A stretch of DNA of 46,924 nucleotides from Pinguiococcus pyrenoidosus (lineage: Eukaryota; Sar; Pinguiophyceae; Pinguiochrysidales; Pinguiochrysidaceae): positions 1 through 46,924 of the forward strand of contig JAAMXY010001198.1 of assembly GCA_019677205.1 (NCBI GenBank), written 5' to 3'. Position 1 is the first letter of the stretch, and each line of letters starts with the position of its first letter. Shown here piece by piece: positions 18,630 through 28,633 of this stretch. The position numbers and the translations under genes were made by a program. The notes under the pieces were generated by a model, which worked only from the letters and a program-made list of their open reading frames with translations, was not told the origin of the DNA and did no database searches.

Positions 18630-21123
18630 TCACGCCATGCTATCCAGAATGTCAGAAGCATCGGCCTGCACGAAGAGAAAGCGAGCGTCAGAGCTGGCGC
18701 CAAGAGGAGGGGCTTTGGATGGACACCGCAGCAGCGTACCTCCACCACATCGTACATTTCGCCCTGCTTCGGCAGCGCGTCGCCCGCTTGCAACCCGTTC
18801 CACGCGTCTCCAGCAAACACGCGCTGGGGATCCGTGATGGCCTCCAGCTCCTGCTCGCTGACTTGATCTCCATGATCCTGCTGCACGTCTCCGGCATTCC
18901 GCTTGTCCAAGCTGGCGACATCATCCTCCAGGAGCTTCTTCAGGGCCTCCAGAGTCAGCTGTCCGCGAGAGCGGCGCCCAGCGCGGCGGTAGTCCCCGCC
19001 TCCTATGGCCATGCGCTCCAGCTTCTTCTTCGAGACCGCCTGCTCCATCATGCCTATTTCTATGCTCCCGACGGTGAGCAGCCGGTACACGATCACCGGG
19101 TTCTTCTGGCCGATCCGATGGGCTCGGTCTTGCGCCTGGGAATCCATCTGCGGATTCCAGTCCGAGTCGAAGAGGATCACGACGCTGGCAGTAGCGAGGT
19201 TGATGCCGAGGCCGCCGGCGCGGGTGGACAAGAGGAACGCGAACTTGTCGGAACCCTCGCGCACAAAGTCGTCGATGTGGTCTTGACGGTCCTGCAGCTG
19301 GCAGGAGCCATCGATGCGGCAGTAGCCCCACCCCTTGTACGCCAAGTAGTCCTCAAGAATGTCCATCATGCTTGTGAACTGGCTGAAGATGAGCACCTGC
19401 TGGCGCGATCCGTCCACGTTGGGCCGGTCGTGGAGCCGCCCCAAGATCCGGTCCAGCAGGCGAAGCTTGCCGGACGCGTTGATCAGTAGGTTCGGGTTCT
19501 GCACCCCGATGTAGGCGTTGGTCACGGGGTCCTTGGGCTCTCCCAGAAGGAAAGGATGCTGGCAGATCCTCCGCAGGCTCATGCCGCCGGGGCCGGAGCT
19601 GTCGGGCATCTGCTGCGCCCCCTCAATCCCAATGTCGATTAGCGCCTGCCGAAGCTTCTTCTTCTGGCACAAGGTGTAGTACTCCTGCTGAAGCGAGGAC
19701 ATCCCGCAGTACACGACGATCTCTCGCTTCGGCGGCACCAAGTCTTTGAGCACGTCTCTCTTGAGACGGCGCAAAAGGAAGGGCCGCAGGATGTCGTGGA
19801 GCTTGCTCACGATCCGCGAGTTCTCCTCCTCGTCAAGGATGTCCTCGACCGACGTCGCGGCCGCGCTCTTCTTGCGGCCGATGTTGCGGAAGCCGAACCA
19901 GCTCTGGAAGACGCTGAGGTCGTCAAAGATCATCGGGTTCACAAAGTTCAGCAGGCTCCACAGCTCCTCGAGACTGTTCTGAATCGGTGTGCCGGAGAGC
20001 AGCAGGCGATTCTCCGTCTCCAGCATCTTCAGCTCGCGAATGAGGCGGCAGTTCATGTTCTTGATGCGCTGGCCCTCGTCGACGATGAGGTACTTCCAAG
20101 CATACTTCATCAAGTGCGGCCTGTCGATCACGGCCATCTCGTAGGATGTCACGACGACGGGGAAGTCCACCGCGTTGGACCTGGACACCGACATTCGCGT
20201 GGACCGCATACGCGCCCGCTCCTCCTTCGTCCCGTGGTACAGGACCACGGGGATGCTCGGCACCCACTTCTTCATCTCATTGATCCAGTTCGGCAGCGTC
20301 GCGAGAGGCGCGGTGATGAGGAAGTTGCCCTTGACGTTCTTCTCTCGCATGTGCGCCAGCAGCGCGATGATCTGGATCGTCTTGCCCAGGCCCATCTCGT
20401 CCGCGAGGATGCCGCTCATGCCATTCTGCCACAGCGTCACAAGCCAGCGCAAGCCTTCGAGCTGGTACGGCTTCAGCGTGCCATTCACCATGTTGCGCGG
20501 TTGCTCGATGTACAAGTTGGACCTGCGCCCGGCCGCCACCGACTCGCCCTTCGAGTTGATGTCGCCCTGCACGTCCTCCGACTTGCGCGCTTTCTTCTTG
20601 CTGCCTTTGCTGCGGCCTCTCTTGCGCTTCTTGCCCACGCTTCCACTGCTCTCGGGGTCCGCTTCCGCTTCGCGCGCCGCCATCTCGCGCTGCTCGTGCG
20701 CCTGGATGTTGCTCACGATGAAGTTCGTGTACTGCGTCGCCTTCTGCAGCAAGTGCTCCAGCTGGAAACTCGCTTGACCGCGATTTCCCGCCTGCTCCAA
20801 AAGCTGCTGAACGTGTTCGCGCTGGTTCTCCGACAGATTTCCGTTTTCGGCCTCCGCAGCCGCCGCTTGCAGCAGCTTTGGCGCCGTGATCTCGCCTGCG
20901 AGGGACCCGTTTAGCTTTGCGCCGCCGCTGCTTCATTTCGCGCGTCAACGCTTTAGACACCTTTGCACAGCTCTTTCACGTCGTCGTCGTTGGCGTACTG
21001 CTCTTCCAGCTCGGCTTGCAGCGCCACCATCGCCTCAGTCAGCTTGCCGCCGTCGTCCGTAGCGGCGACGCTGGATGGCGACGCGCGCTCGGGATCGGGC
21101 ATCTCGCCAGACGGTGGCGCCAT
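18630..21123 (-). CDS. HELLS: SNF2-family chromatin remodeller, LSH/DDM1 (HELLS) type
   Basis: Proposed exons on the minus strand: 21123-20980, 20914-18740, 18665-18630, giving about 784 residues. The last intron (74 bp) has a clear polypyrimidine tract and acceptor (tttctcttcgtgcag), and the final exon adds ADASDILDSMA then TGA. The first intron (about 65 bp) is less certain at its edges. Motifs include DEMGLGKT (ATP binding), the DExH-box variant DEGQRIKN, LLSGTPIQNSLEELWSLLNF, RRLKRDVLKDLVPPK, LIFSQFTSMMDILEDY and QAQDRAHRIGQ. LPPK and the YRIDG-type strand place it nearest LSH/DDM1, ATP-driven remodellers that permit DNA methylation in heterochromatin. DEGQ replaces the commoner DEGH/DEAH. 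The N-terminus is a charged helix with a Lys/Arg-rich stretch, RKRGRSKGSKKKARK. Subfamily assignment is moderately sure; the SNF2 call is firm. Confidence 0.88.
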
Positions 21124-21450
21124 CTCCAACTGTGTCTGGCGCAGCCTTTCCCGCCAAAACCTTGTTCGAAGTTCTCCTCGCAAACTGACGCGGCGGGGAG
21201 GTACCGTTCCCGCCCAGTACCACGGGTAAAAAGGCGGGAAAATAAAGCTTGTATTCTATGCAAGCCTCAAAAATTTGAGATTCGATGCACTATCCAGCCA
21301 TTCTACGCGATCTTGGATCCGACTGATTCTTGCCAGTTCGCACGGCGACTGCGCCCTTCGGGACTTTCAGCCGAGCACCAGGCGCCTCAACATCTGCTTC
21401 TGCTCACGGTTTCCCATTTCAATGCGCCGGAAGGCCACGAGCCGGCCATC
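21124..21450. other. Divergent intergenic region
   Basis: Head-to-head spacer between the SNF2 gene (-) and the GT8-GT64 gene (+). A frame from the + strand gene continues upstream through it, but the hydrophobic type II anchor begins only after the ATG at 21451, so this is taken as leader and promoter. Confidence 0.5.
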
Positions 21451-23617
21451 ATGATGGCCCTGACAGCGCGAGGCGGCGCTGGCAGGAATCTCAGGCGCTT
21501 CGTCTACTTGAGCGCGTTCCTCTATGCCGCCGCGATTCTGTACTACGCGTTGCGCCCGCGCTTGGAGCATGCGACACCCGCCGCTCGCGCTCCGGGCCGG
21601 AATGTCCGCTCCCGAAGAGCCTTTGTAACCTATGCAGAGAGCGACGCAGACTTGGAGCGAGCGCGGGTCGTAATCCTCTCCCTCCGGAAGCACGGATCGT
21701 TGGACACGGGCGCAGCAGTCGTGCTCCTCTCTCGACGACTACGACCTTTCGACATCCCAGACGTCCAAGTGCAGCGTCCAGACGCTTTCTCATTGCTTCC
21801 GTTTGAGAAGCTCGTTTTCATCGCGCCGGAGGCTCTGGCTCTCGCAGACGCTTCACCACTCTTCGACCTCTCCGACGGCTCCGCGCTCGCGGCGTGGCGG
21901 AGCTGCGCCGCCGATGCAGCTCTGTTTCTTGTCGAGCCTGCGGCGCACACAAAGGCCAGGCTTCGCAGGGCCGAGCAAACGCTGCGAGAATCCGGCGTTG
22001 GAGAGGCGCTCCTGCAGGCTTTGTATCCGAGCTGGTGCAGCTGCCCCGAGCGGCAAATGAGCCCGATGCTCTTGGCCAAGGCGTCCACGCTCTCCGTGGC
22101 GCCCACTGCTCTGCGAGAAGAGAGCACGGAAAGCAGACTGCCTCGGGTGGTGCACTTTGACGCAGCCTTTGAGCCCTGGGCGTACTTTACGAGCGCTACG
22201 CGAGTCCATCAACTGCCGGCGATGAGCGATGCGTTGCGCTACGCCTTCTTTACGTGGCATGCGCTGCATCGAGAGAGCACGAACTTCGACCCTGCGGCCA
22301 CCAGTACCCTGGACGCGCCCACGTGCACCGATTTGGCGTCATCCAGGCCAGCGAGGGCGAACGAGTCGGACAAGTGCTCCGTCCTGATCCCCTCGTTCCT
22401 CCCGCGGCGCCAGACGAGAATGGTCCTCGAGATGCACCGGATGGCGGAAGAAGCCGATACCATCGGTGAGGTCATCGTCGGCACGAAGTCAGGAAACGTC
22501 CCGGCACAGGTCTGTCGGACTTCAGAAGCGGCAAACCCATGGCATTGCGCCACGCATCGGGAGGTGCTCCACCTCTCCAACTCACCACGCGATGCGTCCC
22601 TTAGGTGGCCTTTCTCGCTTCGCCACTCGTCAGATTCGTTCGGCTGCGGGGCGATGGCTTCGCCAGCCGATTCGCACTCGTGGAACACGCGCGGTACGAC
22701 TGTGTCATCGTCACCGACGACGACATCTCCGTCTCGGCGGATGACCTGATGTTCAACCATCGGGTGTACCTGGTACTGCATCCTGGGCGAACCATTGCCA
22801 ATCGCCAACAGCTTCCTCACCAGAACCAAAATGGCAACCCTTTAGCGCCACCGAGACCTCGGGGTCCTTGTTGGTCCGAGCACCCGGTGCTGGAACGAAG
22901 GCGACAAGTACGCATTTCTCGAAGCAGAGGAACCCTGGAGCGGCTTCAGGTTTGCATGGCCGCTAGCACTTTTCCTCTCTCCTCCGTCTTCCACTAAACG
23001 TGGTGCCACTGTCATGCCAGATATAGTTTCGTGCTCACAAAGCTGTTCTTCACGCATCGACGCGTGCTCGAGCACTTCAGGTGCGTGCACTGGGGAACCC
23101 AAGGCGCAAAGCGACCCTCGTTTCATGTGCCGGTGTTCCTCGCTGTTCAGTTGCGCCATTCCGAAGGAGGTTTATGGGGTCATTGATCATTTTCAGCAGT
23201 GCGAGGACATTGCGATCAATCTCCTCAGTATGGGATCGTCGGGCCAGTGCCCAGTCACCACGTCGACGCCGTTCTGGGACACCGGTGCGAAAAGGTCGCT
23301 GCTCCTGCTCTCTTTCGGTCCATCCGTGATGCGCCTCCTTCCTAGGCGTGCAGGCAGCGGCAAAGCACAATGACGGCAGCGTCCACTTCCGTGGGACGAT
23401 CGCCCAGCACCTCGACGATCGCTCGAGCTGTATCGGCAAGCTGAACCAGATCTTCCGAGTACGCTCACTAGCCCGGAATCACCTTTCACCATTGCGGCGG
23501 CTTTTTTTTCTCATGTCGTTTGCTTTTCGTCTCAAGGTGGATCGGCAGGACATGCAATGCGTCGGCGAATACACAAGAATCCGTGAGGACCACGTCGTTC
23601 CCATCATTACGAGCTGA
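21451..23617 (+). CDS. Type II membrane glycosyltransferase: GT8-like domain fused to GT64 domain
   Basis: Seven exons: 21451-22509, 22605-22772, 22846-22949, 23021-23080, 23151-23284, 23346-23458, 23537-23617. Six short introns (95, 73, 71, 70, 61, 78 bp) are GT-AG and every phase agrees, giving about 572 residues. Residues 16-34 form a signal anchor (FVYLSAFLYAAAILYYAL), as in Golgi transferases. Residues 55-290 resemble glycogenin-like GT8: AFVTYAESDADLERARVVIL, FEKLVFIAPEALAL, RVVHFDAAFEPW. The metal-binding DxD expected after LVF is APE here. The C-terminal half is GT64 (exostosin-like): CSVLIPSFLPRRQTRMVLEM, VIVTDDDISVSADD with DDD at about 391-393, WSGFRYSFVLTKLFF, QQCEDIAINLLS and LDDRSSCIGKLNQIF. 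GT64 enzymes add GlcNAc or related sugars in the Golgi. Only the GT64 half looks catalytically competent. Confidence 0.82.
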
Positions 23618-23755
23618 CAGCAAAGGACAGCCGAGCTGCCTGGGTCGATCCCTTGCCGAAGATGGGCAAGGCGGGCACAGGCTTTTCACACGGAAGAGGA
23701 ACGGCGCTCGGCACCGAGCTCGGGCATCAGAGCAGAATACTCCGCCACCCGCCCT

Positions 23756-24178
23756 TCAGGCCTCGGTTTTGGAAGTTCGGGAAGATGGGATTGCTGGTAG
23801 GACGCCTTTTACGTCGTCGGCCTCGGCCGAGCCGTCGTCCTGCTCGGGCGGCAGGCAGCGCAGCAGGTAGGTGAGAGCATCGCTCTTCACCTTGTCCGGC
23901 ACGAGACTCCGAGCGCCAGGAAGCACGTCGTGCACCAGGTCTTCCGTCTGAACGCCGCCCAGGATGTGCTTCTTCCGGGTCTCGTCGACCAGCTTGCCAA
24001 CTTCGTCCGTCCAGCCCGGCAACTCCAGCAGCGCCTCGCGAATCTGAGTCTTAACACGGTCTTTGGTACCCGTCTCAACAAGCTTCTGCAACATACGCTG
24101 CACCGCTACTTCGTCCAGTCGACGCCGCTCCTGTACTATGGCTGCCGCTTGCGCCGCCGCTTCATCACCCTCCGACAT
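23756..24178 (-). CDS. ENY2: ENY2/Sus1, SAGA deubiquitinase and mRNA-export factor
   Basis: An intronless gene of 140 residues with ATG at 24178. Residues 25-112 follow ENY2/Sus1 closely: VQRMLQKLVETGTKDRVKT, LPGWTDEVGKLVDE, VQTEDLVHDVLPGARSLVP and VKSDALTYLLRCL. ENY2 is a small helical hairpin protein shared by the SAGA deubiquitinating module and the TREX-2 nuclear-pore complex. It usually has about 100 residues; here a 24-residue Ala/Glu-rich N-terminus and an acidic 25-residue tail are added. It lies between two glycosyltransferase genes on the other strand, 283 bp from the next start. The assignment is confident. Confidence 0.9.
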   Translation of the reverse strand: MSEGDEAAAQAAAIVQERRRLDEVAVQRMLQKLVETGTKDRVKTQIREALLELPGWTDEVGKLVDETRKKHILGGVQTEDLVHDVLPGARSLVPDKVKSDALTYLLRCLPPEQDDGSAEADDVKGVLPAIPSSRTSKTEA

Positions 24179-24461
24179 CCCCTGCGGTCTCTCTCGCCGT
24201 CCACGGCACTCCAGTACCCCGAGCGCCTCAATGGCTCAGCAGCAGGTGCGACGCGTCTCTGCAAGAGGCGGACATCATAGACCGGTGCTCCGGTGCTTCG
24301 GTGCCTTCGGGAGCGCCGAGCCACGGTTCTTCGCGCCAAAACGCAATTCAAACCGCAGCTTCGTCTCCGTCCGCCGAGCGGACAGAGGCGACGCGGACTG
24401 CGCCGCAGAGGCGTTAAGCACCTCGGGAGCGCCCAGCGCGGCGGCCGATGCTGAGCATGCG

Positions 24462-26414
24462 ATGCGCTGGCTCGGCGGCGGCGTGAAGGCGCCCTTGTTG
24501 GTGCTTCTCGCGATCGCTTTGGCAGGCGGCGCGGAGCAAAACGTCCACATCGTTCTGTCCGTCATTTCAAACAACCGCTTGGAGAGTCTCCAACGCCTGT
24601 GTCGATCCATTGTCGCGGCCGAGTATCCGCCGGGCGCCTACGATGTGTCGCTGGTGCTCAATCTGGAGGCGGCGTCGTCGCCGCAGCTGATGGACTTCGC
24701 GATCGGCCTGGATTTCCCGCATGGCGCCAAGACGATCTTCAAGCGCGTGCGCCAAGGAGGCCTCATCCGCGCCGTCGCGGAGGCCTGGTATCCCGCCTCC
24801 GCCCGCGAGGTGGGCGTGCTGCTGGAGGACGACGTCGAGCTGAGTCCGTACTACATCCACTGGCTTCTCAAGGCCCTCCAGTGGGCAGAGGCCCGGGGCC
24901 GCGACCAAAGATTCCTCGCCGGCGTCAGCCTGTACACCCCGCGCACCGTCGAGACGCTCCAGCCCAAGCGGCGCTTCAGCGGCCGTGCGGTCGCGCTGCA
25001 GGCCGGAGCAGCGGCGGACACGCCCCTCCTGTTCCAGACGCCCTGCAGCTGGGGCGCGGCGTACTTCGCGGCACCATGGCGCCGCTTCCTCGCCTACATG
25101 CAGCAGCGGCTGCAGCGGCCGGAGCTGCAGGTGCTGGTGGAGGCCAGTCGGACGAACAGCTGGAGCGGCAGCTGGAAGAAGTTCATGTTCGAGTTTCTGC
25201 ACTTCTCCGGGGCGTTCCTGCTGTATCCCAACTTCGCGGACGAAGCGTCCTTCTCGACGAACCACGTCGCGGTGGGCGTGCACATCAAAGACGCGTCGGA
25301 GGCGGAGCGGCGCCGAGGCGACTACGAAGTGCCTCTGTTCCGCGACATCGAGTACCTCGAGCGCTTTCGCATCCCCAATGACCTCGTGGCGCTGGACCTG
25401 TTTGGAGAGCGCTTCGCTGCGGTGGACGCTTTGGGCCGAACGGCAGCCGCCCCTGGCGGAGGCGGCCTCTTTCCCGACATCTCCAAGCATGTGAAGGCGG
25501 CAAGTGCAGGCGCTGCGCTGCCGCCAGAGCTGCAGGACACTATGGTAACCACCGACGGGGTGTCCGTGTACCTGCGCGCGTCGGGGACCCTGCGCGAGCA
25601 AGTTGAGTATTACGCCCGGTGCGACGTCGTCAGGAGCGTGCTGGTTGCGTGGTCCAGCGAGCTGGGCGACCGGCCAGCCGCCGCGAGGGTCCACGGCAAG
25701 TTGGTGCATTTCGTCCTCGGCTTTGGCTCCTCGCTGGAACAGCGCTTCAAGCCCACGCCATACTTGTCAACGCACGCAGTTGTTGCCGTCGCGCCGGGCA
25801 TCAAGGTGCACTCGGCGGATCTGACGGCGATGTATCACATCTGGCAGCGGCATCCCTCCCGACTCATCGGTCCGTTTCCCAGCTACGGCGCCGGGGCAGA
25901 TGGCCGGCGCTTTGGCAAGCACACCTATTCGTCGTTGTCGTCGCTGGTGCTCCTCTTTCGCGGAGATTACCTGCGGAGCCTAGAGCTGCTGCGCGACCGG
26001 GCGCTGGACGTCTCGCTGGACAGGGCGCTACAGAAGCCCCTCTGCCAAGGCGCCTTCCTCAGCGACCTGGCCTTCGAGTACAGCGAGGATCCGGCCGCAT
26101 GCGCTCCGCTGCTTGTCCGCCTTGCAGAGCCGATCGCGATGTTCGCGCGAGACGGCAAGTACAAGTGGGATCAGGAGCTCGCCGATGAAGCGCTGAGAAG
26201 CATGTGCAGCTCGAGCGAGAAGCAGCAATTCCTGGGGGCGCTCTTTTCCGACGTCGCTTCCTACTCTCGAGCGTGTAACCCGGACTGCCAGTACAAGATA
26301 GAGATCTCGTCGGCGAGGGTGGATGATCAGAAGGTCAAGCCGAGGATTCGCGTTTGCACAGAGACGCGCGCATCGGGACCCTGCTCGTGGTCGCACGAGG
26401 TTCTGCATCCCTAG
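24462..26414 (+). CDS. Bimodular glycosyltransferase: GT2-like domain with EDD plus GT64-like domain lacking DDD
   Basis: A single exon of 650 residues from ATG 24462. Residues 8-23 form a signal peptide or anchor (KAPLLVLLAIALAGGA). Residues 28-330 match a plant/bacterial GT2-like family: IVLSVISNNRLESLQRL, FPHGAKTIFKRVRQGGLI, VGVLLEDDVELSPYYIHWL (EDD at about 122-124), GVSLYTPR and TPCSWGAAYFAAPWRRFLAY. Residues from about 355 to 600 follow the GT64 pattern: LEQRFKPTPYLSTHAVVAVA, then PGIKVHSADL, WQRHPSRLIGPFPSY and YSSLSSLVLLFRGDYL. In active GT64 enzymes the strand ends in DDD(I/V); here it reads VAPGIKV. The N-terminal half is therefore probably the active enzyme and the C-terminal half a non-catalytic or sugar-binding module. 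Donor and acceptor are unknown. The first ATG of the conserved frame with a signal sequence was chosen. Confidence 0.82.
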   Translation: MRWLGGGVKAPLLVLLAIALAGGAEQNVHIVLSVISNNRLESLQRLCRSIVAAEYPPGAYDVSLVLNLEAASSPQLMDFAIGLDFPHGAKTIFKRVRQGGLIRAVAEAWYPASAREVGVLLEDDVELSPYYIHWLLKALQWAEARGRDQRFLAGVSLYTPRTVETLQPKRRFSGRAVALQAGAAADTPLLFQTPCSWGAAYFAAPWRRFLAYMQQRLQRPELQVLVEASRTNSWSGSWKKFMFEFLHFSGAFLLYPNFADEASFSTNHVAVGVHIKDASEAERRRGDYEVPLFRDIEYLERFRIPNDLVALDLFGERFAAVDALGRTAAAPGGGGLFPDISKHVKAASAGAALPPELQDTMVTTDGVSVYLRASGTLREQVEYYARCDVVRSVLVAWSSELGDRPAAARVHGKLVHFVLGFGSSLEQRFKPTPYLSTHAVVAVAPGIKVHSADLTAMYHIWQRHPSRLIGPFPSYGAGADGRRFGKHTYSSLSSLVLLFRGDYLRSLELLRDRALDVSLDRALQKPLCQGAFLSDLAFEYSEDPAACAPLLVRLAEPIAMFARDGKYKWDQELADEALRSMCSSSEKQQFLGALFSDVASYSRACNPDCQYKIEISSARVDDQKVKPRIRVCTETRASGPCSWSHEVLHP

Positions 26415-26972
26415 AGTCAAGTTTTGAAGACGGGAGCTCTTCGCTAGGTCAGAAAGGAAGCGAGAAGACAAAGAGAAGAACAAGAGAAGGAGAGAAGGGA
26501 AGAGAGCTTGGATAGATACTCGATTCTCATGCCAAGGGGACCAGCCCGCCGTGTTGGCGCAGCTCGAGAAAGATGAAGAAGAAGAGAGATGGCAGACGAT
26601 GCTTCTGCCCAAGCTTGCTCCGGCATGCGGCAGCGTCTCTTGCCACTTGCGCAAACGGCACAACCTCTCTTCCGACCCCTTTCAGAGCTCATTTCCATGG
26701 CGAATGGTCATTGCGCGGTTGCAACGATGCGGTTCTGCTTCTCTGAAAGCGCTTGCACGCACCGCGTTGCGTCCTCTGCACCGGCTTTCCGCATGGCATA
26801 TACGGGTCTCGCTCTTGCCATGACGCAGGCCAAGGGTCAAAGGAGCATCAGCAACGCCAGTGTGGAGCACCACCCTGCGTGAGCTCTTTCCCTTGCACGG
26901 CTGCTTGAGATGCACGACGCCGTCGACGTCAGAACGCAAAAGTCTGTGGCGCTCTTTGCTGTCCCTCGAGCC
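26415..26972. other. Convergent intergenic region
   Basis: Tail-to-tail spacer between the GT2-GT64 gene (+) and the short GT2-like gene (-). A purine-rich stretch (gaagacaaagagaagaac) lies at 26460-26510. No gene was recognised. Confidence 0.55.
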
Positions 26973-27740
26973 TCACGCGCTGGTGACGCGGTAGGCAGAC
27001 AAGCTGTACTTTCTGGTCGAGCGCAGGGCCTCCCGAAGACACGCTTGCCAGGCCTGCTCCCCATCGCCTTGACCGCTGGCCTTCGCAACGCGTCGCGTCA
27101 CTGCGTCGGACAGGACTCGCCAAAAGTCCGGAAAGAAAACCAGGCCATAGGCTTCTGGCGCCTGCGCCCGGAGCTCTGGCTGTTTCCCCAGCACCTCGAT
27201 GGCCCCGACGCGACCATCGTTCTTCGCCAGCGGCAGCGCGGCTGCGAACCGCTGGAAAGCGTCCGGAGGAAACGCCGCGTCCGCCGACAAGAGCAGTCCA
27301 AAAGTCCGCGCGGACGACGGGAAGAAGGCCTCCGCCAGCAGCTCCAGCTCCGGCGCCTCCAGAATCCGCCGGCGGCAGAGCTTGGGCCCGTGAGGCCAAT
27401 GGAGCGCATCCACCGCGGCGAGATTCTCCGGCGCTAGGGAAGGCGCCAGAAGAAACACCAGCGAGATTCTGGCACCGGCAGGCACCGCGGCGTGCCCAAT
27501 CTCCGCCACGATGCGAGCAAGCGAAGCGTCGCGTCGGTGCGCGAGCACCGATATCTGCAAGGCGACGCCGCGCGGCCAGCGGATCGGGAAGGCGGTGGTG
27601 TGGCCGTCTGTCACGCCGCCGCTGGAGCTGGCGAAGCGAAGGAGCACGTAGACGTAGACCGCGAAGAGGCAGGCGGCGACGTAGCGGAGCGCGCGGAGGA
27701 CTTCTCGCGGCGCTTTGCGTCTCATCCGCGCCGCTCTCAT
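26973..27740 (-). CDS. Short GT2-like protein lacking the catalytic EDD
   Basis: ATG at 27740 gives 255 residues. Residues 18-36 form a type II membrane anchor (LRYVAACLFAVYVYVLLRF). The lumenal part parallels the GT2-like half of the neighbouring bimodular gene: WPHGPKLCRRRILEAPELEL aligns with FPHGAKTIFKRVRQGGLI, and AEAFFPSSARTFGLLLSADA with AEAWYPASAREVGVLLEDDV. The EDD triad is SAD (152-154) and AFPPDAF replaces ELSPYYI. The later CSWGAAYF block is replaced by EAYGLVFFPDFWRVL. It is about half the length of the active relative. It is either a pseudoenzyme partner or a decaying copy; the intact frame and membrane anchor favour an expressed protein. It is called CDS, not pseudogene, because no stop or frameshift breaks it. 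Confidence 0.65.
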   Translation of the reverse strand: MRAARMRRKAPREVLRALRYVAACLFAVYVYVLLRFASSSGGVTDGHTTAFPIRWPRGVALQISVLAHRRDASLARIVAEIGHAAVPAGARISLVFLLAPSLAPENLAAVDALHWPHGPKLCRRRILEAPELELLAEAFFPSSARTFGLLLSADAAFPPDAFQRFAAALPLAKNDGRVGAIEVLGKQPELRAQAPEAYGLVFFPDFWRVLSDAVTRRVAKASGQGDGEQAWQACLREALRSTRKYSLSAYRVTSA

Positions 27741-28633
27741 GAGCCTTTGCGGCGGAGATACAGAATCCAATCACGAAATGGCGTCAGATCTCCCGATCGA
27801 CGCTTTCCCTCGGGGACAGAGGACCAAACTTTCCCGAAGCATGGAATCAAGAGGACTGCCTTGGGCGGCGGTGGGGGACTTCCTGCGGGCGTGTCAGGAG
27901 CGAACGGCACGCACCACCGCACCACCCGAAACCGGCGCGCTGCGGTTCCACTATTGGCGATGACGTATTTTGTATACTTTGAAATGTATTAGAGTCGTGA
28001 ACTTCTTGCTCGCACACGCACATTCACTTGAACTGCCTCACGGCAGGGAACTGGGGTGCAACCTCTGCACATCGGCCTTCCATTGGTCCATTTACCGAAA
28101 TCGTTCTGCAAAAATAGCCAATCGTATCACGTGTCCCTTTCTTTCAAAGTATTCTTTCAAAATATTTGTCCATAGACTCCCGATGGGCATGCCATTTTCT
28201 CCAACTTCACGAGCCTGCTCGTGTACCCGGAGGTTTCTGGAGCCATCGGCTCATGCTGACCACCGCCTCTCTCCAACGTCTCACGGCGGCGGTGCGCTTC
28301 GCTCCGCCTCATCAGTGTCGTTCTCCCCGTGTCCAGTCCCCTCTCACGGAGCGTGCGTTCTCGCAGAGACGCTCGTGGCCGTCGAGTTGCGCGTGGAGAG
28401 TTCTTCGGCTTCGCATTTGAAGTCGGAGAAGTCTCTTCCGCTGCGGGAGCTCTCTTCGCTTCCGCGCGCGCGCACGGAAGCTGGCGCCGCTCGCCAGGAA
28501 GAGCTGCTACATCGTCCCCAGACTTTGTGCACCTTTGATGAGACGCTGCTAGGGGTCGGGAGAGGCGCGGAGAGCGACGGGGGAGGGCAAGCGCGGGGGG
28601 CGCAAGTGCGGACTCGGTCGGACGCGGGGCCAA
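27741..28633. other. Divergent intergenic region
   Basis: Spacer of about 890 bp between the start codons of the short GT2-like gene (-) and the cyclin gene (+). A locally AT-rich part lies at 27960-28190. Several open frames overlap on both strands but none has recognisable motifs. Confidence 0.5.

Noticed and set aside
20917-21450. Upstream extension of the GT8-GT64 frame
   Set aside because: It lies in the promoter region of the divergent SNF2 gene and precedes the signal anchor; the ATG at 21451 fits a type II membrane protein.
23756-24178. ENY2 as part of a glycosyltransferase cluster function
   Set aside because: ENY2 is a housekeeping nuclear factor on the other strand; adjacency is likely incidental.
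24567-25709. 380-codon minus frame opposite the GT2-GT64 gene
   Set aside because: Shadow frame rich in Arg, Gln and His without motifs, fully inside a gene with strong homology signals.
26551-26882. Small + strand frames after the GT2-GT64 gene
   Set aside because: No conserved motif, atypical composition and a position between convergent gene ends.
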